Below, piece after piece: positions 5,230-10,807 of a stretch of 10,807 bases of DNA. The stretch lies in assembly GCA_964519585.1 (NCBI GenBank), contig CAZFIO010000067.1, forward strand, positions 1-10,807, written 5' to 3'. The translations under genes and the position numbers were made by a program. The stretch is from CAZFIO01 sp964519585. Its GTDB lineage: Bacteria; Bacillota; Clostridia; Tissierellales; Tissierellaceae. The notes under the pieces were generated by a model. It saw only the letters and a program-made list of their open reading frames with translations. It searched no databases and was not told the DNA's origin. Position 1 is the stretch's first letter. Each line of letters opens with the position of its first letter.

Positions 5230-6945
5230 ATGGACAAAGCAATTATTGAGTTTAAAGATTTTACATTTCAATATTTTAGTCAAGCAGAAGCTACCCTACA
5301 TAATATTAATCTTACTATTTATCCTGGGGAAAAGATTTTAATTATTGGACCAAGTGGTAGTGGGAAAAGCACCTTGGGACACTGTTTAAATGGATTAATA
5401 CCCTTTGCCTACAAGGGGAAAATCAAGGGCAACCTAAAAATAAATGGCATAGAAACTATTGACCTAGATATATTTGGACTTTCTAAAACCCTGGGAACAG
5501 TTTTACAGGATTCTGATGGCCAATTCGTAGGCCTTACTGTAGGTGAGGATATAGCCTTTGCCCTTGAAAATGATAATATTGAATTAGGAGCCATGAAGGA
5601 TAGGGTTAGAAAAGTAGCCGAAATGGTAGATATGGATCAACTTTTAAATTCATCCCCCTATGAACTTTCTGGAGGGCAAAAACAAAGGACAGCCCTAGGT
5701 GGTGTCTTGGTGGATGATGTAGAGGTTCTTTTATTTGATGAACCCTTGGCAAACCTTGATCCGGAGACGGGAAAGAGGGCTATTGAAATAATTGATGAAA
5801 TACATATAAATTCAAAAAAGACAATAATAATTATAGAACATAGGCTGGAGGATGTACTCCATAGGGATATAGACAGGGTAATACTAATTAATAATGGTAG
5901 GATTTTAGCGGACCTAAATCCACATGACCTAGTAGCTTCTAGTTTGTTGGTAGAAAATGGTATTCGTGAACCCTTGTATATTACTGGCTTGAAGTATGCT
6001 GGTGTCAACCTAGATAAAGACATGGAGGCTGGACATATTTGGAGTCTAAAAATGAAAGGCTTAGAAAGCCAGGTAGTAGACTGGCAAAAATCAATTAAAA
6101 AAACTAGCAAGGAAGTCAATGTCAATTCAATACTTAAGATAGAAAATCTATCATTTTCTTATGATGGAAGCAAAAACAATCTAGACAAGATAAATATAGA
6201 TATAAAAAAAGGGGAAATGGTTTCAATAGTAGGAAAAAACGGTGCAGGAAAATCCACCCTATCCAAGGTTATTTGCGGATTTGAAAGAGAAGACAAGGGT
6301 TCCATTTATTATGATGGTAGGGATATAAAAGACTTGTCCATTAAGGAAAGAGCAGAAATCATAGGACTTGTTCTTCAAAACCCAAATCAAATGATATCAA
6401 AACCTATGATTTATGATGAGGTAGCCTTAGGCCTAGTAAATAGGGGTATCTCTGAAGAGGAAATAAATTTTAGAGTAGAAAAGGTTTTACAAGTATGTGG
6501 GCTTAGTCCCTTTATAGACTGGCCAATTTCAGCCTTAAGCTATGGGCAAAAGAAAAGGGTTACCATTGCCTCTATTTTGGTTTTGGATCCTGAAATTATT
6601 ATATTAGATGAGCCTACAGCTGGACAAGATTATAAACACTATACAGAAATAATGGAATTTCTAAGAGAAATAAACAAGACAGGTGTAACCATAATCCTCA
6701 TAACCCATGATATGCACCTGATGTTGGAGTATACACCCAGGTCCATAGTTCTAACAGATGGGAAACTTGTGGTAGATGCCCCTTCATCTCTAGTGCTGAC
6801 AAATGAGGAGATTATTTCTTTTGCAAATCTAAAGAGAACCTCCCTTTATGACCTGGCGCAAAAAGTAGGAATTGAGGATGAAACAGAATTTGTCCAAAAC
6901 TTTATTGACTATGAAAGGTGGGTGAGATTGGAAAATGAAGAGTAA
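5230..6945 (+). CDS. Fused double ATP-binding subunit of an ECF/CbiO-type transporter
   Basis: This encodes 571 residues with two complete ABC nucleotide-binding domains in one chain. Domain 1 has Walker A GPSGSGKST (40-48), Q-loop Gln93, signature LSGGQ (146-150), Walker B VLLFDEP (167-172) and His204. Domain 2 has GKNGAGKST (335-343), Gln383, a variant signature LSYGQ (436-440), IIILDEP (456-462) and His493. A linker and a C-terminal tail flank the second domain. It powers the ECF complex together with the S and T subunits on either side, forming a dedicated group-I system. The ATG at 5230 is preferred over the in-frame TTG at 5218, because GGAGGAA (5220-5226) then serves as ribosome site. 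The 3' end overlaps the T-subunit gene by 11 bases. YkoD/CbrU-type fused ATPases are the nearest family recalled. Confidence 0.93.
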   Translation: MDKAIIEFKDFTFQYFSQAEATLHNINLTIYPGEKILIIGPSGSGKSTLGHCLNGLIPFAYKGKIKGNLKINGIETIDLDIFGLSKTLGTVLQDSDGQFVGLTVGEDIAFALENDNIELGAMKDRVRKVAEMVDMDQLLNSSPYELSGGQKQRTALGGVLVDDVEVLLFDEPLANLDPETGKRAIEIIDEIHINSKKTIIIIEHRLEDVLHRDIDRVILINNGRILADLNPHDLVASSLLVENGIREPLYITGLKYAGVNLDKDMEAGHIWSLKMKGLESQVVDWQKSIKKTSKEVNVNSILKIENLSFSYDGSKNNLDKINIDIKKGEMVSIVGKNGAGKSTLSKVICGFEREDKGSIYYDGRDIKDLSIKERAEIIGLVLQNPNQMISKPMIYDEVALGLVNRGISEEEINFRVEKVLQVCGLSPFIDWPISALSYGQKKRVTIASILVLDPEIIILDEPTAGQDYKHYTEIMEFLREINKTGVTIILITHDMHLMLEYTPRSIVLTDGKLVVDAPSSLVLTNEEIISFANLKRTSLYDLAQKVGIEDETEFVQNFIDYERWVRLENEE

Positions 6946-7768
6946 GCTCTTTTCATATAATCTTTTGGATACTTATATCCACAGATTATCTGGTCTTACA
7001 AAACTTTTGGGTTTCTTATTGCTAACCTTTACAGTAATGTTTTCTTATGATATAAGAGTTGTTTTAGGAATATTGATATTTTCTTTAATAATACTAAAGG
7101 TATCGAAAATAAGATTTTCTCAAATCAAGTTAATGGTTTATTATGTTCTTGGATTTATTACATTAAATGCAATCCTCACCTTTCTTTTTTCACCAGAAGA
7201 AGGTGTTGCTATCTATGGTACTAGGCATGAAATTATACAGTTTACTAGTAGATATACTTTGACCCAAGAACAGGTATTTTATCAAGCTACTAAGCTATTA
7301 AAATATATTTCAGTGATTCCTCTAGGTATAGTATTCCTCTTAACCACCAATCCTAGTGAATTTGCAGCCTCCCTAAATAGGGTAGGGGTCAACTACAAGG
7401 CAGCCTATGCAGTATCCTTGACCCTTAGGTACTTTCCAGACATACAAAGGGACTACAGAGATATCTCCCTAGCCCAACAGGCCAGAGGTATAGAAATGTC
7501 TAGAAAGGCAAAGTTTATGGATAGGCTAAAAAATGCCTTACTTATAATTATACCCTTGATTTTTTCTACCCTGGATAGGATTGAGGTCATAAGTAATGCC
7601 ATGGATTTAAGGGGTTTTTCTAAATATAAAACAAGAACCTGGTATAGGGCAAAAAAAATGGATAGGGGAGATTATTTGGGAATACTGGTCTGTAGTTTAA
7701 TATTTGTTTCTTCAATAATTGTATCAGTATTTATAAATAAAAGTAGATTTTACAATCCATTTATTTAA
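6935..7768 (+). CDS. ecfT: ECF transporter T component (EcfT)
   Basis: This encodes 277 residues. Hydrophobic helices lie at about 22-55, 66-86, 122-138, 200-212 and 248-267. The cytoplasmic coupling helices carry the two small-residue signatures of EcfT proteins: Ala-Arg-Gly at 183-185 (QQARGIE) and Leu-Arg-Gly at 225-227 (AMDLRGF). These dock into the two ATPase domains. Around them, SLTLRYFPDI and LDRIEVISNAM are characteristic of the CbiQ/EcfT family. It links ATP hydrolysis to the S component in the membrane. The start ATG at 6935 lies inside the ATPase gene's 3' end, with GGTGGGTGAG upstream, which implies translational coupling. Length and motifs are normal. Confidence 0.93.
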   Translation: MKSKLFSYNLLDTYIHRLSGLTKLLGFLLLTFTVMFSYDIRVVLGILIFSLIILKVSKIRFSQIKLMVYYVLGFITLNAILTFLFSPEEGVAIYGTRHEIIQFTSRYTLTQEQVFYQATKLLKYISVIPLGIVFLLTTNPSEFAASLNRVGVNYKAAYAVSLTLRYFPDIQRDYRDISLAQQARGIEMSRKAKFMDRLKNALLIIIPLIFSTLDRIEVISNAMDLRGFSKYKTRTWYRAKKMDRGDYLGILVCSLIFVSSIIVSVFINKSRFYNPFI

Positions 7769-7782
7769 GAGGGAGGTTGACA

Positions 7783-8625
7783 ATGAACAATATCTTAGTA
7801 CTACAAAGTGATTTTGGCTTATCAGATGGTGCAGTTGCAGCCATGATAGGGGTTGCCCATGAGGTAGATATGGGTTTGAAAATATATAACTTAACCCACA
7901 ATATAGAGCCCTACAATCTTTGGGATGCATCCTATAGACTATTTCAAACTGTGGAATACTGGCCCAAGGGGACTGTTTTTGTATCGGTTGTAGATCCTGG
8001 AGTAGGTTCCAAAAGAAAATCAGTAGCAGTAAAAACAAAAGATGGTCACTTTGTTGTTACTCCTGACAATGGAACCTTAACCCACCTGAAAAAATATGTG
8101 GGGATAGAGGAAATTAGGCAAATAGAGGAGAATTATCACAGAAGGCCAGAATCTCACTATTCCCATACCTTTCATGGAAGGGATGTATATGCCTTTACTG
8201 GATCAAAGCTGGCATCAAATAAAATAAAATTTGAAGACATAGGTCCACTTTTATCTGTAGACCATATAGTGGAATTCAAACTGGGAGAAACACTTTTATA
8301 TGAAGATAGTATAAAAGGAAATATAGATATATTAGATATCCGCTTCGGTAGCCTATGGACCAATATAAGAAGGGAAGATTTTTTATCTGTAGGCTTTGAA
8401 TATGGAGATTATATAGAAGTTTTGATCAAGGAAGATGCAAAATTTGTTTATAATAACAGGATGAGCTATGGAAAATCTTTTGATGATGTTTATCCTAGTG
8501 AGCCTATAATATATGTAAACTCCCTGCTTAGAATGGCTGTAGCCATTAATCAAGGAAACTTTGCCAAGGCCTATAATATTGGAACTGGTATACACTGGAC
8601 TATTGAATTTAAAAAGATAAAATAA
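7783..8625 (+). CDS. SAM hydroxide adenosyltransferase (DUF62)
   Basis: This encodes 280 residues. The family hydrolyses S-adenosylmethionine to adenosine and methionine, using water as nucleophile; it is the non-halogenating relative of fluorinase and chlorinase. Visible features are LQSDFGLSDG (7-16), SVVDPGVGSKRK (68-79), TPDNGTL (93-99) and HTFHGRDVYA (128-137). The conserved Asp-Arg-His triad is present as Asp71, Arg78 and His131. The C-terminal domain ends in YNIGTGIHWTIEFKK. The ATG at 7783 is chosen over the in-frame TTG at 7777, because GAGGGAGG (7769-7776) then lies at proper spacing. It sits 14 bases after ecfT and 12 before cobQ, so it is clearly part of the series. Why SAM hydrolysis should be linked to corrinoid uptake is not explained by known function. 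Confidence 0.92.
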   Translation: MNNILVLQSDFGLSDGAVAAMIGVAHEVDMGLKIYNLTHNIEPYNLWDASYRLFQTVEYWPKGTVFVSVVDPGVGSKRKSVAVKTKDGHFVVTPDNGTLTHLKKYVGIEEIRQIEENYHRRPESHYSHTFHGRDVYAFTGSKLASNKIKFEDIGPLLSVDHIVEFKLGETLLYEDSIKGNIDILDIRFGSLWTNIRREDFLSVGFEYGDYIEVLIKEDAKFVYNNRMSYGKSFDDVYPSEPIIYVNSLLRMAVAINQGNFAKAYNIGTGIHWTIEFKKIK

Positions 8626-8637
8626 AGGAGAACTTAA

Positions 8638-9483
8638 ATGGCAAATATAATGATTCAAGGAACAACTTCATCAGCAGGAAAAAGCCTAATGTGTACAGGT
8701 CTATGTAGGATTTTCAAAGAGGATGGATACCAGGTATATCCCTTCAAATCTCAAAATATGTCTTCAAAATACTTTGTAACCAAGGATGGCTACAAAATGA
8801 GCCCAGCCCAAGCCCTGCAGGCCATGGCTGCAGGTATAGAGCCTAACCCAGATATGAACCCAATCCTTCTTATACCTACTTCTAATATCGGGTCAAGGGT
8901 AATCCTTATAGGAGAAGAAAAGCACCATATGGATGCTAGGGAGTACTTCAGGTTTAAAAACAGTTTAAGGGGAATGATTAAGGATCTTTATGATTACCTA
9001 GAGGGGCAAAATGATATTATGGTTATAGAGGGTGCAGGTAGCCCAGCAGAAATCAACCTAAAGGAAAATGATATAGTTAATATGGGCATGGCTGAGATGG
9101 CAGATGCACCAGTTCTCTTAGTTGCAGATATAGATAGGGGGGGAGTTTTTGCCTCCCTATATGGGACGGTTATGCTCTTAGAAGAAAATGAAAGAAAAAG
9201 AATCAAGGGCCTTATTATAAATAAATTTAGAGGGGATAAAAGTCTTTTGGATTCTGGTATAAAAATGATTGAGGAGCTATTAGAGATACCTGTAATAGGC
9301 ACTATACCCTATGAAAATTTTGAACTAGTAGATGAAGATACATTAGTTGATAGGGATAAAAACTGTAATCATGAGGAACAAACCATGGAAGAAATGGAAG
9401 AGGAACTATCAAAACTAGCTAGGATAGTCAGAGAAAACCTAGATATAGACTATATATATGATATTATGGGGTTAAAAAAATGA
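8638..9483 (+). CDS. cobQ: Cobyric acid synthase lacking the amidotransferase domain (CobQ/CbiP-like)
   Basis: CobQ/CbiP amidates side chains b, d, e and g of adenosylcobyrinate a,c-diamide, using ATP and glutamine-derived ammonia. This protein has 281 residues, where the family has about 490-510. The N-terminal synthetase domain looks complete: P-loop QGTTSSAGKS (7-16), PFKSQNMS (35-42), MSPAQALQA (54-62), NPILLIP, VIEGAGSPAEINL and ADIDRGGVFASLYG. At about residue 237, after GTIPYENFELVDEDTLV, the class-I glutamine amidotransferase domain should begin, but it is absent. Instead a 44-residue tail follows, whose end ELSKLARIVRENLDIDYIYD resembles the extreme C-terminal helix of full-length CobQ. 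The stop overlaps the cbiB start (ATGA), so the short frame is intact and coupled. It may use free ammonia, borrow a glutaminase, or be degenerate. The ribosome site is AAAGGAGAA. Confidence 0.88.
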   Translation: MANIMIQGTTSSAGKSLMCTGLCRIFKEDGYQVYPFKSQNMSSKYFVTKDGYKMSPAQALQAMAAGIEPNPDMNPILLIPTSNIGSRVILIGEEKHHMDAREYFRFKNSLRGMIKDLYDYLEGQNDIMVIEGAGSPAEINLKENDIVNMGMAEMADAPVLLVADIDRGGVFASLYGTVMLLEENERKRIKGLIINKFRGDKSLLDSGIKMIEELLEIPVIGTIPYENFELVDEDTLVDRDKNCNHEEQTMEEMEEELSKLARIVRENLDIDYIYDIMGLKK

Positions 9484-10415
9484 AATCCCTAATTCTAGCA
9501 GTTATATTAGACTTTATTCTGGGGGATCCCTATTCCTTTCCTCATCCAGTAAAGCTAATGGGAAAAATCATATCCTTTGAAGAAGGACTAGTAAGAAGGT
9601 TTGCAAAAACCAGAAGAAAACTTAAGCTAGGTGGATTTTTTATAGTAATAATAAATATATTTTTGGGATTTTTCCTGCCCTTTTCCTTACTTAAAATAAT
9701 ATCCCCCTATAGGACTTTTCATGGACTAGTAAATATTTATCTAATCTACACCTGCCTGGCAGCAAGAAGCCTCCACTACGAAGCTAGTAAGGTAAGGGAG
9801 GCCTTAGACAGTAGTTTGGAGGAAGGAAGGAATAGACTCCTCTATATCGTAGGAAGGGATACACAGGAGCTAAATAGGGAAGAAATTATAAGGGCTACAG
9901 TAGAAACTGTAGCAGAAAACACTTCAGATGGTCTTATAGCCCCTCTTTTTTATATCTTTATTTTCGGTCCAGCAGGTGGCCTAGCCTACAAGTTTGTAAA
10001 TACTATGGATTCCATGCTTGGTTATACCAATGCAAAATATAGGGATATAGGCTACTTTCCAGCCATAGTAGATGATATCTTTAATTATATTCCTGCTAGG
10101 CTTACCAGCCTACTTATGTGCCTATCATCTCTTGGTAGCTATAATATTAAGAATGGCTTTAAAATACTTAAGAGAGATAAAAGAAAGCACAAAAGCCCCA
10201 ATGCTGGATATCCAGAAGCAGCAGTAGCAGGACTACTAGGCATCCAATTAGGGGGTGGAAGTCTTTATCATGGAGAGTTTATAGATAAGCCCTACATAGG
10301 TGACAACCTAAATCAAATATCAGATAGACATATCATAGACACAGTAAAAATCATGTATAGGAGCCAATTCCTATTATTGTTAATTTATATAATCATTTCA
10401 ATAAGAACTAGCTAA
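9480..10415 (+). CDS. cbiB: Adenosylcobinamide-phosphate synthase CbiB
   Basis: This encodes 311 residues, the normal family length. It is a membrane enzyme that attaches aminopropanol (phosphate) to adenosylcobyric acid, giving adenosylcobinamide (phosphate). Diagnostic blocks are DFILGDPYSFPHPV (11-24), ETVAENTSDGLIAPLFY (142-158), NTMDSMLGY (174-182), a DDIFNYIPARLTSLL block near 200, and KSPNAGYPEAAVAG near 240. Hydrophobic helices at about 53-75, 84-95, 155-170 and the C-terminus (295-308) fit an integral membrane protein. It uses the product of CobQ, encoded immediately upstream with a 4-base ATGA overlap. No strong ribosome site precedes the start, only a weak GGGG, so translation probably depends on coupling. 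It is the last gene of the series. Confidence 0.95.
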   Translation: MKSLILAVILDFILGDPYSFPHPVKLMGKIISFEEGLVRRFAKTRRKLKLGGFFIVIINIFLGFFLPFSLLKIISPYRTFHGLVNIYLIYTCLAARSLHYEASKVREALDSSLEEGRNRLLYIVGRDTQELNREEIIRATVETVAENTSDGLIAPLFYIFIFGPAGGLAYKFVNTMDSMLGYTNAKYRDIGYFPAIVDDIFNYIPARLTSLLMCLSSLGSYNIKNGFKILKRDKRKHKSPNAGYPEAAVAGLLGIQLGGGSLYHGEFIDKPYIGDNLNQISDRHIIDTVKIMYRSQFLLLLIYIIISIRTS

Positions 10416-10431
10416 GATTTTAGGATAGGCC

Positions 10432-10466
10432 AAGAACAATTAAAAAGTATAATTTTTATTGTTTTG
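10432..10466 (+). terminator. Weak AT-rich terminator-like hairpin after cbiB
   Basis: AACAAT (10435-10440) pairs with ATTGTT (10458-10463), and AAAAA (10442-10446) with TTTTT (10453-10457), around a GTATAA loop. The foot extends by a G-U and an A-U pair. The following TTTG is a poor U-tract. It lies 16 bases after the cbiB stop and overlaps the start of the palindromic element, so it could equally be part of that element. Confidence 0.35.
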
Positions 10467-10538
10467 TCATTCCGAATATGGTGAGGAATCCTATATTTTA
10501 AAACAAACAAGATTCTTGCTTTGAGGCAGCTGACAAAA
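10462..10538 (+). repeat. REP/MITE-like palindromic intergenic element
   Basis: TTTTGTCA (10462-10469) is the exact inverse of TGACAAAA (10531-10538), and AGGAATC (10484-10490) pairs with GATTCTT (10511-10517) with one G-U. The left half, GTCATTCCGAA...GTGAGGAATC, resembles the dispersed GTCATTCTGAGCGAAGCGAAGAATC-type repeat recalled from many bacterial genomes. The right half looks like a diverged inverted partner. The element contains no ORF. The rest of the gap (10539-10652) shows no gene, only A-rich sequence and a T-run at 10645-10651. Confidence 0.55.
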
Positions 10539-10652
10539 GCCAACCACTTGTAGAATATCTTAGTGAAAAAAGAAAAACTAATTCAATAAAACTTTCCTGC
10601 AATGGGCATCATAAGTAGAATAGCAAGAAAATTGGTCTTTTGAGTTTTTTTA

Positions 10653-10681
10653 TTGCATATTGTGATACAATGTGCTACAAT
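10653..10681 (+). promoter_or_regulatory. Predicted promoter of the antitoxin gene
   Basis: A -35 element TTGCAT (10653-10658) and a -10 element TACAAT (10676-10681) are separated by 17 bases, with an extended TGC just before the -10. The start codon is 25 bases downstream and GGAAAGGAGAG (10689-10699) is the ribosome site. Confidence 0.7.
10659..10671 (+). promoter_or_regulatory. Candidate operator inside the antitoxin promoter
   Basis: ATTGTGATACAAT is a perfect 5+3+5 palindrome in the -35/-10 spacer. The 11-base unit TGTGATACAAT (10661-10671) is repeated directly as TGTGCTACAAT (10671-10681), with a 10-base period across the -10. Ribbon-helix-helix antitoxins commonly autorepress through short repeats at helical spacing. 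The repeat pattern is seen directly; the operator role is inferred. Confidence 0.45.
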
Positions 10682-10706
10682 AGATTTAAGGAAAGGAGAG
10701 ATTTTT

Positions 10707-10807
10707 ATGAGTACAATTACAGTTAGATTGAACAATGAAGAAGCAAGAATTTATAAAGAGTATGCTGAATTTAAAAATATTCCCCTATCAACCTTAATGA
10801 AGGAAGC
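10707..10807 (+). CDS. Ribbon-helix-helix antitoxin, RelB/DUF6290-like (5' part only)
   Basis: The first 33 codons lie before the right edge. The start MSTITVRLNNEEARIYKEYA has the typical N-terminal beta strand (TITVRLN) of a ribbon-helix-helix DNA-binding protein. It is followed by a helix with Tyr-Glu-Ala spacing and the turn KNIPLSTLMKE, typical of RelB/DUF6290-type antitoxins (family normally about 70-90 residues). Such proteins dimerise, repress their own promoter and neutralise a RelE/ParE-type toxin encoded just downstream. The toxin gene, if present, is outside the window. The promoter with repeats directly upstream supports self-regulation. Confidence 0.75.
   Translation, partial: MSTITVRLNNEEARIYKEYAEFKNIPLSTLMKE

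Noticed and set aside
5658..6125. Reverse-strand ORF opposite the ECF ATPase
   Set aside because: It is a shadow of the confirmed ATPase coding frame, without its own start signals.
7777..7782. TTG at 7777 as start of the SAM hydroxide adenosyltransferase
   Set aside because: It touches the ribosome site GAGGGAGG; ATG 7783 has proper spacing and the family's usual N-terminus.
1..10807. CRISPR array, tRNA or rRNA genes, or complete insertion sequence
   Set aside because: No regularly spaced repeats, no cloverleaf-like or rRNA segments and no transposase gene were seen on either strand.

Overview
The window is AT-rich, and every recognisable gene lies on the + strand behind a strong purine-rich Shine-Dalgarno site. 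The gene content (DUF1002 and YkvA-type proteins, group-I ECF vitamin transporter, anaerobic-style cobalamin genes, a selenocysteine peroxiredoxin) points to an anaerobic low-GC Firmicute, most likely a member of Clostridia/Tissierellia. That assignment is inference from content and base composition; no rRNA or other marker gene is present.

Layout. Positions 1-212 hold the 3' end of a gene, possibly a glycosyltransferase, whose frame contains an internal TAA. A 72-residue membrane protein follows (275-493). Next comes a Bcp/PrxQ peroxiredoxin (550-1008) in which the catalytic Cys codon is TGA. A 7-bp hairpin with a G-containing loop lies just downstream of that TGA, at the right place for a bacterial SECIS element. 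An 84-nt nested hairpin region (1033-1116) fills the gap before a secreted DUF1002 protein (1138-2001), which ends at a terminator. A sigma-A-like promoter (2063-2091) then drives an HD-domain phosphohydrolase (2128-2709) and a YkvA/DUF1232 membrane protein (2759-3181), closed by a strong intrinsic terminator (3215-3259).

The second half, 3310-10415, reads as one cobalamin-flavoured gene series. In order it holds an eight-Cys metal-binding protein, an EamA/DMT exporter, an ECF S component (UPF0397/CbrT-like), a fused double ECF ATPase, an EcfT subunit, a SAM hydroxide adenosyltransferase (DUF62), a CobQ/CbiP lacking its glutamine amidotransferase domain, and CbiB. The three ECF proteins can form a complete dedicated transporter. 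The adjacent CobQ and CbiB suggest that it imports cobalamin or a corrinoid precursor, and that the cell finishes or remodels it. No B12 riboswitch was recognised in the leaders.

After cbiB come a weak AT-rich hairpin, a 77-bp palindromic REP/MITE-like element (10462-10538), and a well-formed promoter with an embedded palindrome. That promoter drives a ribbon-helix-helix, RelB-like antitoxin gene, which runs off the right edge.

The observations most worth following are the selenocysteine (and Cys-free) Bcp with its SECIS candidate, the structured region before the DUF1002 gene, and the in-frame loss of the amidotransferase domain from CobQ.
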